Both the position numbers and the translations under genes were made by a program. Below, piece by piece: positions 36,614 to 44,780 of a stretch of 64,000 bases of DNA. Every line of letters begins with the position of its first letter. Positions within the stretch are counted from its first letter, which is position 1. This DNA is from Rhodococcus erythropolis NBRC 15567 (GTDB taxonomy: Bacteria > Actinomycetota > Actinomycetes > Mycobacteriales > Mycobacteriaceae), in contig NZ_BCRM01000001.1 in the NCBI RefSeq assembly GCF_001552595.1, forward strand, positions 434,001 through 498,000. Reading direction: 5' to 3'. The notes beneath the pieces are model-generated. The model was not told the DNA's origin. It saw nothing but the letters and a program-made list of their open reading frames with translations, and made no database searches.

Positions 36614-37270
36614 GCGAAATCCCAAGTCATCGATAGCAAACGTCGGGTGGCTTCGCCTCCTTACGGTAGCGCCGCAACCGCGCTCACTTTCGGCCCAACT
36701 GCCGCCGCGGAAGATCCGGTACGTGCCGTAGACCTCGGGGTCGTAGAGATCCCAGCACCATTCCCAGACATTGCCGATCATGTCGTACAGGCCCCAGTTG
36801 TTGGGTGCCTTCATCCCGACGTCATGTGCTCGTCCTTCTGAATTGTCGCTGTACCAGGCAATCTCGTCGATTTCGCCGTAGCGGTAGCCGGAGGTGCCGG
36901 CTTTGCACGCGTACTGCCACTCGGCCTCGGTGGCGAGTCGGTAGCCGGTTGCCGCCCGGTCCCACCGGGGAGACTCGGTGTCGATGTCGTGATACGCGGG
37001 CGACAGACCGTCCGCGACTGACAGTGTGTTGCAGGTTGCGATGACGTCTTTCCACGAGAGGTCGACCGCGGGTTTGCTCGGATCGTCCGCCGAATCTCCG
37101 TGAAGCAGTGCCCTGGTGGTGAGATGACGAGCGAGGCGGAATGATTCGACTTTCGAGGTCCACGCAGTGCCTTTGCGATCGTCTCTGAGATGCACCTCGC
37201 CGGCAGGGATCTCGATCATCAATTCCGCTGCTCCGGTCATTCGTTCATCATCGCAGAGGTTGTCGCTCAC
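36596..37270 (-). CDS. formylglycine-generating-enzyme (SUMF1) domain protein lacking a copper Cys
   Basis: 224 residues, GTG at 37270 overlapping the PucR stop as GTGA; an ATG at 37240 is the alternative. 'GYRLATEAEWQYACKAGTSG', 'WYSDNSEGRAHDVG', 'NNWGLYDMIGNVWEWCWD' and 'RIFRGGSW' define the FGE-sulfatase fold. In true FGE the segment after RGGSW holds two Cys (type LCxxxxC); here it reads AESERGC, so the first Cys is Glu. The enzyme is thus unlikely to convert sulfatase Cys to formylglycine; it may act like EgtB/PvdO relatives. Coupling to PucR suggests a role in the cytosine unit or a regulator role. Confidence 0.85.
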   Translation of the reverse strand: MSDNLCDDERMTGAAELMIEIPAGEVHLRDDRKGTAWTSKVESFRLARHLTTRALLHGDSADDPSKPAVDLSWKDVIATCNTLSVADGLSPAYHDIDTESPRWDRAATGYRLATEAEWQYACKAGTSGYRYGEIDEIAWYSDNSEGRAHDVGMKAPNNWGLYDMIGNVWEWCWDLYDPEVYGTYRIFRGGSWAESERGCGATVRRRSHPTFAIDDLGFRLAQTI

Positions 37271-38817
37271 CCGGGGAGACGCTCGAACGCAGCTTGTGGG
37301 TCAAGGCCGGTACGCATGCGCCATGCGGTCAGTGCAAGCCCGAGACACACCACCTGCGCCGGATCGTCGAGGGAAACTCCCATCAGCTTCTCGATACGAG
37401 TGAGCCGTGCATAGAGCGACTGGCGCCGAATGCCGAGGAAATCCGCGGTTCTCGCCTTGCCGCCCCGGTGTGCGAGGTACGCGTCGAGTGTCCGGACGAG
37501 ATCGGCGGAATGTGCTGTGTCGTAAGCGATCAGCGAACCGAGTTGCTCCGTGACGAACGAGGACAAGGAAGCGGGCGTCGTGCCGGCGGCGAGCAGTCGT
37601 TGGACGCCGACGTCCCTGGCGAGGATCACTCCGGTCCGGGTGCCGAAACGCCGTGCGATCTGGACGACTTCGCGAGCTTGCGCGACCGCCGCACCGACGC
37701 CCGACAGATCCTCGACCGGCGTCGCCACTCCGAGCGTGCGTACCGCGGAACCGCCCGGCCCGCGGCGTAGCAGCTCGTCGGCTTCGGTGAACGCAGTCCG
37801 CACTCGAGCGGGGGATGCGGACGCCCACCCATGCGCGAGCACGATGACGTGATTGGCCGCAGTCCCGACGACACAGGAGCCGAGCACGGCCCGCACGGCG
37901 TCGCGTACTTGGTCAGCGAGCTCTCGAACCGGCGTTTGCCGATCGACGTCGACAGCGGCGACGAGGACGTGGTGCCCCTCCGACAACGGCGTCCACCCGG
38001 CCGCTGTCAGTCGCTCGGACAAGTCGCCGTGCGATGTGAGCACACCTCCCACCACGTCGGTGATCACCGATTGGGCGAGTGACTGTCTTGGGCCGAGATC
38101 GCCGTGACGGCCGAGTTCCAGAGCCACCGCGACGGCGGCGCAGTTTGCGACGGCGGTTCGGCGTGTAGTTGCGGGCCCGCACAGGACAAGTCGACCGAGT
38201 GAGTTCGTCGGACCGCGTACGTCGTGGATCGTGCGTTCGGTCTCGGATCGCTCTGCGCCGGTTGTGCTGCGCTCGACGGTTCTGCCATCCGCGTCGAGGA
38301 GATCGACGCCGCACCCCGCGAGTCGTGACACCTTGTCGAGCAGCGCGGTCATACCCTGGCCTGCCACCACGAGACTCAGAAGTTCTTGCCAGACAGGCTC
38401 GCCCGCCTGTGCCGAACCGAGAGTGCGGCGGAGCATGAGGTCGTGAAAGTCTTCGACCATCCGCTCGAAGGGCACTACTGCGTGCAGGGCCAAGAACGCG
38501 AGCCCGCGTCGGCGCGATGCTTCGACGAGTTCGGGAGGGGCCGTGAGGAACGAGCGGCCGACCTCCATCGCGAGCGCGACGCATCCCGCGTCCGCCAACT
38601 GGTCGATGTAGGCGGTGAGCTGCTCGGGAGATCGCCCGTGCAGACCGAGGCCCGTGGTCAGGAGGACCTCACCTCCGGACAGCAGCCCACCCATCTCGTA
38701 CACCTCGGACGAATGGACCCAGCGGACCACCGCGGTATCGACGTCGCCCGCGAGAACCTCGATTGCGGCGGCCTTGAACGAGGGCATCGCAAGAACTTGT
38801 CGCAGAGTCGGGAGCAT
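37267..38817 (-). CDS. PucR-family transcriptional regulator
   Basis: 516 residues. N-terminal PucR domain ('LPTLRQVLAMPSFKAAAIEV' to about residue 125), a central GGDEF-like ligand or dimer part, and the C-terminal helix-turn-helix of the HTH_30 type ('LDAYLAHRGGKARTADFLGI' then 'RRQSLYARLTRIEKLMG'). PucR proteins regulate purine, pyrimidine or amine catabolism. The gene is divergent from the cytosine deaminase-permease unit, so that operon is the likely target. Confidence 0.9.
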   Translation of the reverse strand: MLPTLRQVLAMPSFKAAAIEVLAGDVDTAVVRWVHSSEVYEMGGLLSGGEVLLTTGLGLHGRSPEQLTAYIDQLADAGCVALAMEVGRSFLTAPPELVEASRRRGLAFLALHAVVPFERMVEDFHDLMLRRTLGSAQAGEPVWQELLSLVVAGQGMTALLDKVSRLAGCGVDLLDADGRTVERSTTGAERSETERTIHDVRGPTNSLGRLVLCGPATTRRTAVANCAAVAVALELGRHGDLGPRQSLAQSVITDVVGGVLTSHGDLSERLTAAGWTPLSEGHHVLVAAVDVDRQTPVRELADQVRDAVRAVLGSCVVGTAANHVIVLAHGWASASPARVRTAFTEADELLRRGPGGSAVRTLGVATPVEDLSGVGAAVAQAREVVQIARRFGTRTGVILARDVGVQRLLAAGTTPASLSSFVTEQLGSLIAYDTAHSADLVRTLDAYLAHRGGKARTADFLGIRRQSLYARLTRIEKLMGVSLDDPAQVVCLGLALTAWRMRTGLDPQAAFERLPG

Positions 38818-38910
38818 TTCTATATCGTCCGCCGAGGGGGCACTTCGTCATAGAGCTAGTTCTGCCGAACTGACAGGTTGTCCCTTGTCGGGCTGTTACC
38901 ACCGTGGTCG

Positions 38911-38932
38911 GATTGTGACACGAGCCACAATC
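38911..38932. promoter_or_regulatory. candidate operator GATTGTG-N8-CACAATC
   Basis: Perfect 7-base inverted repeat centred about 40 bp before the cytosine deaminase start in the divergent pucR/codA gap. Likely the PucR or other regulator site. Confidence 0.55.
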
Positions 38933-38962
38933 GACGATTTTGGTCAGACTCCAGGAGCGCAC

Positions 38963-39427
38963 ATGAACCACCCGGCACACACCGATGAGTATTTTCTCGG
39001 ACTTGCGATCGAACAGGCGAAGATCGGTTGGGAGGAGGGCGGCGTGCCGATCGGCGCGGCGCTGATTCACCGCGGCGAGGTTCTCGCAGTCGGACGCAAC
39101 CGCCGGGTCCAGATGAACAGCGCCATCCGTCATGGAGAGACCGACTGCATCGAGCGCGCCGGACGACTGCCGGCCTCGGTGTATCGCGAGTGTGTCCTCT
39201 ACACGACTTTGTCACCGTGCTTCATGTGCGCCGGAACGGCGCGCCTGTACGAGATCCCTCGAATCGTGGTCGGCGAAAATCGTTCCTTCGAGGCGTCGGA
39301 AGAATGGTTGCGCAGCAGCGGAATTCAGGTCGACGTCGTCGATGACGCGGAGTGTGTGGCACTGATGGACCGCATGCTGGCCGAGCGCCCGAGCCTGTGG
39401 CTCGAAGACATCGGCGAAGTTGTATGA
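38963..39427 (+). CDS. cytosine deaminase, yeast FCY1 type
   Basis: 154 residues, near the 158 of yeast FCY1. Zinc ligands appear as 'RHGETDCIE' (His57, Glu59 as catalytic acid/base) and 'SPCFMC' (Cys86, Cys89) in the usual HxE...PCxxC order. It deaminates cytosine to uracil. ATG follows CCAGGAGCGC. The stop overlaps the ATG of the permease gene (ATGA), which supports joint uptake and deamination. It differs from bacterial CodA (about 430 aa, metal amidohydrolase). Confidence 0.93.
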   Translation: MNHPAHTDEYFLGLAIEQAKIGWEEGGVPIGAALIHRGEVLAVGRNRRVQMNSAIRHGETDCIERAGRLPASVYRECVLYTTLSPCFMCAGTARLYEIPRIVVGENRSFEASEEWLRSSGIQVDVVDDAECVALMDRMLAERPSLWLEDIGEVV

Positions 39428-40755
39428 GCAGCGCCGTCGAACCTGCCACGGCCGCAAGCGATTCGGAGAGTGCGGGTCACCCCGTCGATCCGGACTATCC
39501 CGTTAGTCCGGTTCCGCTTCATGCACGAAAGCCGTTCTTCTCGCTCGCGGTGGTGTTGCTGGGGTTCACCATCTTCACACCGACGATGTTGGCCGGAGCA
39601 GCGCTCGGTACCGCGTTCTCGTTCTGGAAACTGATGGTGGTGATCGCCGCCGGATCCGCCATCTTGGGGGTCTACGTCGCCATGATGGGGTTCGTCGGAG
39701 CCCGAACCGGGCTGACGACAGTTGTGATGGCGCGCTACAGTTTCGGCACCCGCGGGTCCAAGCTCGCTTCGATCCTGCTGGGCGGTACCCAGATCGGCTG
39801 GTACGGAGTCATCATCGGCACGATCGGCGATCTCACCGCGCAGGCATTGGGCTGGGATTCCTATCTCGCGCGGGCGTCGGTGATGATCGCGGCGAGCATC
39901 TTGATGTGCATCACCGCCTGCTACGGCTACCGCGGAATGTATTGGGTCTCGCTCGTCTCGACGCCCTTGATCCTGGCGTTGGCCTGCTGGGTCGTGTTCC
40001 GGTCCCTCGAGGAAGTCGGTGGGTTCTCCGGCCTGGTCTCGGTTCAACCGCAGACGACCATGACGATCGCGCTCGCAATCACCACTGTGGTCGGCACGTT
40101 TGTATCGGCGGGAACGCAAGCGCCCAACTGGACCAGGTTTGCCCGTTCCGGATCACAAGCGGTGTGGGCCTGCGTTATCGGGTTCCTCCTCGGAAACGGA
40201 TTGATGATCCTGTTCGGTGCCATCGGAGCTATCACGTTCCACGAAGGTGACTTCGTGCTGATTCTCTACAACCTCGGGCTTGTCGGCTGGGGCCTGGTCT
40301 TGCTGTTCGGGAACCTCTGGAAGAGCAACGCCGACACCGCATACGCCTTCGGGGTGGCCGGCGCCGAACTGTTCAGAAAGCCCCGCAAGACCCCGTTCGT
40401 CATCGGTGGGTGTGTGATCGGCACGGCGCTCGCTCTGACCGGTGTGCACAACCATCTTGTCGACTATCTGAGCCTGCTCGGAACGTTCATCCCGCCATTG
40501 GGCGGTGTGATCATCGCGGACTTCCTGTGCCGGTGGCGGCGCGGCATTCCCGAGGGTTACACCCCGCAGCCGGTCCACTGGCGAAACCTCGCCGTCTATG
40601 CCGTCGCAGCGTTCCTCGCTTGGCTTTCCGGTGAGTTCGAGGTGGGAATCCCGCCGCTGATCGGAATCGTGGCAGCAATTGCCCTGACGATGTTCCTGCA
40701 CAGGGTGTTTGGCAACAGCTCGGCAAATCGGGAGCTCTCGACCTCCACCGTCTGA
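39424..40755 (+). CDS. codB: cytosine permease, NCS1 family
   Basis: 443 residues, 12 transmembrane helices expected for NCS1. 'GFTIFTPTMLAGAALGTAFS', 'YSFGTRGSKLASILLGGTQIGW' and 'NWTRFARSGSQAVWACVIGF' match CodB/PucI-type transporters that carry nucleobases with Na+ or H+. The ATG overlaps the stop of the deaminase. Pairing with a deaminase argues for cytosine. Confidence 0.92.
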   Translation: MSSAVEPATAASDSESAGHPVDPDYPVSPVPLHARKPFFSLAVVLLGFTIFTPTMLAGAALGTAFSFWKLMVVIAAGSAILGVYVAMMGFVGARTGLTTVVMARYSFGTRGSKLASILLGGTQIGWYGVIIGTIGDLTAQALGWDSYLARASVMIAASILMCITACYGYRGMYWVSLVSTPLILALACWVVFRSLEEVGGFSGLVSVQPQTTMTIALAITTVVGTFVSAGTQAPNWTRFARSGSQAVWACVIGFLLGNGLMILFGAIGAITFHEGDFVLILYNLGLVGWGLVLLFGNLWKSNADTAYAFGVAGAELFRKPRKTPFVIGGCVIGTALALTGVHNHLVDYLSLLGTFIPPLGGVIIADFLCRWRRGIPEGYTPQPVHWRNLAVYAVAAFLAWLSGEFEVGIPPLIGIVAAIALTMFLHRVFGNSSANRELSTSTV

Positions 40756-40773
40756 ATCGTGCGTCAGGCACCA

Positions 40774-40811
40774 GCGAGCCCCCGGTGGTTTCGACCCCGC
40801 CGGGGGCTCGC
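40774..40811. terminator. bidirectional terminator, 12-bp GC stem
   Basis: Arms GCGAGCCCCCGG and the exact complement flank a 14-nt loop between the convergent codB and mscS stops. No T-run. Confidence 0.75.
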
Positions 40812-40849
40812 GTAATTGATGGAAAGGGCAGACGATTCCGTCTCAACCG

Positions 40850-41701
40850 TCAGCGCAGAACAGGCAGGTAAGGTGCCTCGATTCCCTGCTCTTCGAACGC
40901 AGTCAGCGCCGAGCGTGCAAATGCGCGCTGGACTGCCCACTGGCGCCCAGGCTTGACCTGCGCCGTCACTCGAATGGTAATTGCCTCGGCAGTAACCGAA
41001 TTGACTCCCAGCATCTCCGGTTTGTCGATCATGTCCGCCCTGATCGGTTCGGACTCCGCCGCCTCGAGGACCGCGCGCGTCGCCACCTCGCACGCTTTGT
41101 GCACGTTCGCGTTGTGGGCGATCGGGAGATCGAGAACTGCAGTGGCGTAACCCTGACTCATGTTGCCCACTCGCAGGATTTCGCCATTGCGGCAGTACCA
41201 CAAGGTGCCGTTGGCATCTCGAATCGTGGTGACACGCAGGCCCACTGTTTCGACGGTGCCGACCGCGTCACCGAGATCGACGACGTCGCCGACACCGTAC
41301 TGATCTTCCAGCAACATGAAGATGCCGGAGAGGAAGTCACGCACCAGGTTTTGTGCACCGAAACCGATGGCAAGACCGATGACGCCGGCGGATGCGATGA
41401 ACGGCGCGACGTTGATCCCGAGGATGCCGAGGATCTGCAGCACACACCAGACGAGGATGACGATGGACACCGTCGATTTGAGTACCGAACCGATGGTCCG
41501 GGCTCGCTGCGATCGGCGCTCGTTCACCTTGGCGTTCGGAGACTTGCGAGGCTTCGACATTCGATCGATCCCGCGGTGCAGTGCGAAGCGCAGAACGACT
41601 GCGAGCGCCACGTAGATCGCGATCTCGACGGGTCGGTGTATCAGCCAGTCTCGGTTGGTGTCGGTCAGTTCCCATGCTTGTATTTCGGAAATCATCCCCA
41701 T
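40850..41701 (-). CDS. MscS-family mechanosensitive channel
   Basis: 283 residues, close to the 286 of E. coli MscS. An N-terminal helix pair, then the pore helix 'APFIASAGVIGLAIGFGAQNL', the beta domain 'LSGIFMLLEDQYGVGDVVDLGDAVGTVETVGL', and the mixed C-terminal domain. It opens on membrane tension to release solutes after osmotic downshift. It is isolated between codB and DUF2461. Confidence 0.92.
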   Translation of the reverse strand: MGMISEIQAWELTDTNRDWLIHRPVEIAIYVALAVVLRFALHRGIDRMSKPRKSPNAKVNERRSQRARTIGSVLKSTVSIVILVWCVLQILGILGINVAPFIASAGVIGLAIGFGAQNLVRDFLSGIFMLLEDQYGVGDVVDLGDAVGTVETVGLRVTTIRDANGTLWYCRNGEILRVGNMSQGYATAVLDLPIAHNANVHKACEVATRAVLEAAESEPIRADMIDKPEMLGVNSVTAEAITIRVTAQVKPGRQWAVQRAFARSALTAFEEQGIEAPYLPVLR

Positions 41702-41781
41702 GCATTCTACGGATTCCGGCCGATCCGGGCATCGTCGCAGGGCAGGCGGTCCAAAGCCGTACAGGCAGCTAGGCTTACGCC

Positions 41782-42420
41782 ATGGCTGCGTTCACTGGCA
41801 TACCCGTTGCTGCACTCGACTTCTACGAAGACCTGGAGGCCGACAACAGCAAGACCTGGTGGGCAGCGCACAAGGAGACGTACGACGAAGTGGTTCGTCG
41901 TCCGATGGCGTCGTTGACCGCGGCGTTGGAGGACGAATTCGGCACGGCCAAGCTCTTTCGGCCATATCGTGACGTTCGATTCTCGAAGGACAAGATCCCG
42001 TACAAGACGCACCAGGGAGCGTTCGTCGGTCTCGCCGAGAGCTGTGGCTACTACGTGCAGATCGACGCGGCAGGGTTGATGGTGGCCGGTGGTTTCTACG
42101 CCAGCAGTTCGGAGACCATCGCGCGTTATCGTGCGGCTGTCGACGACGACGTTCGAGGGCCGGAGCTCGAGAAGATCTTGGCCTCCGTCGAGAAGGCCGG
42201 ATTCACGATCGGCGGCGACAAGCTCAAGACGGCACCTCGCGGATACACGGTCGACCACCCGCGGATCGAATTGCTGCGTCACAAGTCGCTGACTGCTGGT
42301 CGTAGTTACCCAAGCCCGTCGTGGCTGGACAGCGCCAGGACATTGAAGGAAGTTCGCACAGCGTGGCGCGCACTGACGCCCTTGGTCGAATGGTCCGGAC
42401 AGGTGCTCGGACCGAACTGA
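41782..42420 (+). CDS. DUF2461 family protein
   Basis: 212 residues. 'ALDFYEDLEADNSKTWWAAHKETYDE', 'YRDVRFSKDKIPYKTHQGAFVG' and 'YYVQIDAAGLMVAGGFY' are hallmarks of the DUF2461 (TIGR02453) family, which has no known role. Soluble. An inverted repeat follows about 40 bp after the stop. Confidence 0.93.
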   Translation: MAAFTGIPVAALDFYEDLEADNSKTWWAAHKETYDEVVRRPMASLTAALEDEFGTAKLFRPYRDVRFSKDKIPYKTHQGAFVGLAESCGYYVQIDAAGLMVAGGFYASSSETIARYRAAVDDDVRGPELEKILASVEKAGFTIGGDKLKTAPRGYTVDHPRIELLRHKSLTAGRSYPSPSWLDSARTLKEVRTAWRALTPLVEWSGQVLGPN

Positions 42421-42462
42421 CTGTCCGACAGAAAAGTGTGACGTAGCCGTAGGAGAGTTCAC

Positions 42463-42484
42463 CTCGAGTTCATCGAAACTCGAG
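42463..42484. repeat. inverted repeat CTCGAGTT / AACTCGAG, 6-nt loop
   Basis: An 8-base stem between DUF2461 and the next small ORF. It might terminate DUF2461 or be an operator for what follows; there is no T-run. Confidence 0.4.
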
Positions 42485-42609
42485 ACGCCTGGGGCTAGCG
42501 TGGTGTGTGTAACCGCAAGTTTCGGCCCCGCTTCGAGTCGCAGCGCCGCAGTTCGAAGCCATTTTCTCTCGATCGACATCGTGAACAACCCGTGTCAGTG
42601 GAGACCATC

Positions 42610-42720
42610 ATGGCTATGTTTCTCGCTCTCGTCCTGATCATCTCGGTCCTCGGAATCGTCGGCACCTACCTCGCGTTCAGTGCGGTCTACTTCGTCGAGA
42701 TGCGCAAACTCGACAAGTGA
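42610..42720 (+). CDS. small membrane protein (36 aa)
   Basis: 36 residues from the ATG at 42610 with GTGGAG upstream. One long hydrophobic helix ('MAMFLALVLIISVLGIVGTY') and a basic C-terminal tail 'RKLDK'. An upstream GTG at 42592 would add six residues. No known family; such short single-span proteins often modulate a partner membrane complex. It precedes the siderophore-binding lipoprotein by 128 bp. Confidence 0.55.
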   Translation: MAMFLALVLIISVLGIVGTYLAFSAVYFVEMRKLDK

Positions 42721-42848
42721 GGGGTGCGAATTGGCCTGATTCGACTATTTCTGGGCCGATCGCGACGACCCTCCCTGCGTACGCTGTTAGGGCATCCTTA
42801 TCCGCTCGCAACAGTGGATGATTCATTTCTTCTGGAGGTTCGACACGC

Positions 42849-43841
42849 ATGCCCGCTCAATCCACGCTCTTGCTTCCCGAGGGCTACTCCGACAACCGCC
42901 TCGTTTCGGACCTCACACGTCGGCAGTTCGGCTTCGGCGCCGGGATCGCCGGACTGGGCGCGTTCCTGGCGGCCTGCGGTGACAGCGGGAGCAGTTCGGG
43001 TGAAACCGAAATGCGTTCTGTGACGACACCTCTCGGTACCTACGACATTCCCGTCAATCCGAAGAGGGTTGTCGCGATCGACTCGCGGCTCGATCTGGAA
43101 CCTGCTGTAGCTCTGGAACTTCCGCTCGTCGGCTACACGTACGCCCAGGCGACACCGTGGGTGCCTATCGATTCGTCGGTACCGTTCCTGTCGGAGATCC
43201 CCAACCGCGAACAGATCTTGGCGCTCGAGCCCGACCTGATCGTGTGTCTCAACTACGAGAGCGAGTGGTGGCCGGTAGCCGAGATGTCCACCATCGCACC
43301 GGTTCTGACGACCGAGTTCACCGACGACTGGCGTACAAACCTCTCGCGGTTGTCGGGCTGGCTCGGTCGAACGGCCACACTCGATCGATTGACGCTCGAC
43401 TACGACAATCTGATTTCCGACATCCGCAGTCGCCATGCCGAGAAGATTGCGTCCAAAACCGTTGCCAGTGTCTCGTTCATGCCAGACACGAACACGCTGT
43501 ACGTCACGAGCATCCGTACGTCCGAGAAGGGCGACAAGCCCAGCGACATGACGCTCGGCGACATCGGTGGCAAAACTGCCACCTCGGAGGGCCTCGATCC
43601 CGAGGGCGGCGTCAGCCTCGAAGGCCTCGATGTGCTGGCCGGCGTCGACGGCTTCATGATCACCGAAAACGAGGACAGTGCCGCGTACCAGGCATTGGTG
43701 GCGAGCAAGCTGTGGCAGCGACTCCCGGCAGTGCAGGCTGGCAACGTCACCAGTCTGGGCGGCTCCACGTTCTACGGTTCGATCTACACGATTTCATACG
43801 TGGCACAGGGTTGGGATGCCCTGTACAACAAGATCAGCTGA
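42849..43841 (+). CDS. iron-siderophore ABC transporter substrate-binding lipoprotein
   Basis: 330 residues. A Tat-like 'LTRRQFGFG' (Arg24-Arg25) is followed by a lipobox LAAC (Cys43). The mature part has the FecB/FepB fold with 'NPKRVVAIDSRLDLEPAVAL' at the start and 'QILALEPDLIVCLNYES' next. It binds a ferric siderophore on the outer face. No permease or ATPase genes are adjacent. A weak TTAGG half-site lies at 42787. ATG follows GGAGG. Confidence 0.9.
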   Translation: MPAQSTLLLPEGYSDNRLVSDLTRRQFGFGAGIAGLGAFLAACGDSGSSSGETEMRSVTTPLGTYDIPVNPKRVVAIDSRLDLEPAVALELPLVGYTYAQATPWVPIDSSVPFLSEIPNREQILALEPDLIVCLNYESEWWPVAEMSTIAPVLTTEFTDDWRTNLSRLSGWLGRTATLDRLTLDYDNLISDIRSRHAEKIASKTVASVSFMPDTNTLYVTSIRTSEKGDKPSDMTLGDIGGKTATSEGLDPEGGVSLEGLDVLAGVDGFMITENEDSAAYQALVASKLWQRLPAVQAGNVTSLGGSTFYGSIYTISYVAQGWDALYNKIS

Positions 43842-43924
43842 AGCCTCTGCCGACCGGACCGATGAGTTTCGGTAACGCGGGCGGTCTAATCAGGTAGGCA
43901 TTGACCAAACCTGAGGAGATCGAC

Positions 43925-44710
43925 GTGCAAACAGAGCAATCCCCAGCGGTAGTGCAATCCCGCGACGGTACGACCATCGCATACGAACGCTCCGGTGCCG
44001 GACCAGCAGTGGTTCTGGTTGCCGGAGCGTTCTGCGATCGAGGATGGTTCGATTCTCTCGCTGCTGCGTTGGCGGCGGACTTCACGGTGTACTCGTACGA
44101 CAGGCGCGGACGCGGGGACAGCGGTGACAGTCGCGCGTTCTCGATCGACGCCGAGGTGGAGGACTTGCGAGCGGTCGTCGCTGCCACTGGTGAAACGCCG
44201 CTGGTCTACGGATTGTCGTCGGGTGCTGCGCTGGCTTTGGAAGCCGCTGCGCAGGCCGTTCCGATGCGTAAGCTCGCCGTCTACGAGGCGCCGTACATGG
44301 ACGACGACCAGCGTGACGAGACTGCCCAAAGTGACCTGGAGCGGTTGATCGCGGCCGGCGACAGGGAAGGTGCTGTGACGCGTTTTCTGGATCTGACCGG
44401 TGCATCCCCGGAGATGGTCGACGAGATCAAGCGGAGTGCCGATTGGCCCGACATGTGCGCCATCGCGCACACCTTGCCTTACGACGTCGCCGTGTGTGAT
44501 CACGGCTGTCAGTCGCTCGACTGGCTTGCCTCCATTACCGTCCCCACGTTGGTCATGTACGGCGGTGACAGTGGTCAGTGGGCGCCTTCTTCGGCGACGA
44601 GAATCGCTGCAAAAGTCTCGGGGACAAAGACTTTGGAGATCCCCGGTCAGGGTCACGGCGTTGCCGACGACGCTATTGTCCCGGCTCTGCGTGAGTTCTT
44701 TTCCGGCTAA
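43925..44710 (+). CDS. alpha/beta-fold hydrolase
   Basis: 261 residues from a GTG with GAGGAG six bases upstream; an in-frame TTG at 43901 is less likely. 'GPAVVLVAGAFCDRGWF' oxyanion region, 'VYGLSSGAALALEAA' as nucleophile elbow, 'MYGGDSGQW' as acid region and 'GQGHGVADD' as His. Substrate unknown. It is directly upstream of the palindrome array at 44732; that array belongs to the next gene. Confidence 0.87.
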   Translation: MQTEQSPAVVQSRDGTTIAYERSGAGPAVVLVAGAFCDRGWFDSLAAALAADFTVYSYDRRGRGDSGDSRAFSIDAEVEDLRAVVAATGETPLVYGLSSGAALALEAAAQAVPMRKLAVYEAPYMDDDQRDETAQSDLERLIAAGDREGAVTRFLDLTGASPEMVDEIKRSADWPDMCAIAHTLPYDVAVCDHGCQSLDWLASITVPTLVMYGGDSGQWAPSSATRIAAKVSGTKTLEIPGQGHGVADDAIVPALREFFSG

Positions 44711-44731
44711 TCGCTGTGCGGCGAAAACGAT

Positions 44732-44779
44732 CGTCAACCTAGGGTTGACGTTTTCGATTGCGTCAACCTATGGTTGACG
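44732..44779 (+). promoter_or_regulatory. promoter with two 19-bp palindromic operators
   Basis: CGTCAACCTAGGGTTGACG at 44732-44750 and CGTCAACCTATGGTTGACG at 44761-44779, centres 29 bp apart, differing at one base of the centre. The right arm of the first contains TTGACG (-35); 18 bases on, TATGGT (44769-44774) makes a -10, inside the second palindrome. A transcript would begin at about the ATG (44781), giving a leaderless message. This arrangement predicts strong repression by a dimer, most simply the HTH protein it precedes. Confidence 0.75.
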
Positions 44780-44780
44780 C

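Noticed and set aside
42787-42805. Full IdeR box before the first siderophore lipoprotein
   Set aside because: Only about 10 of 19 positions fit; kept only as a weak half-site.
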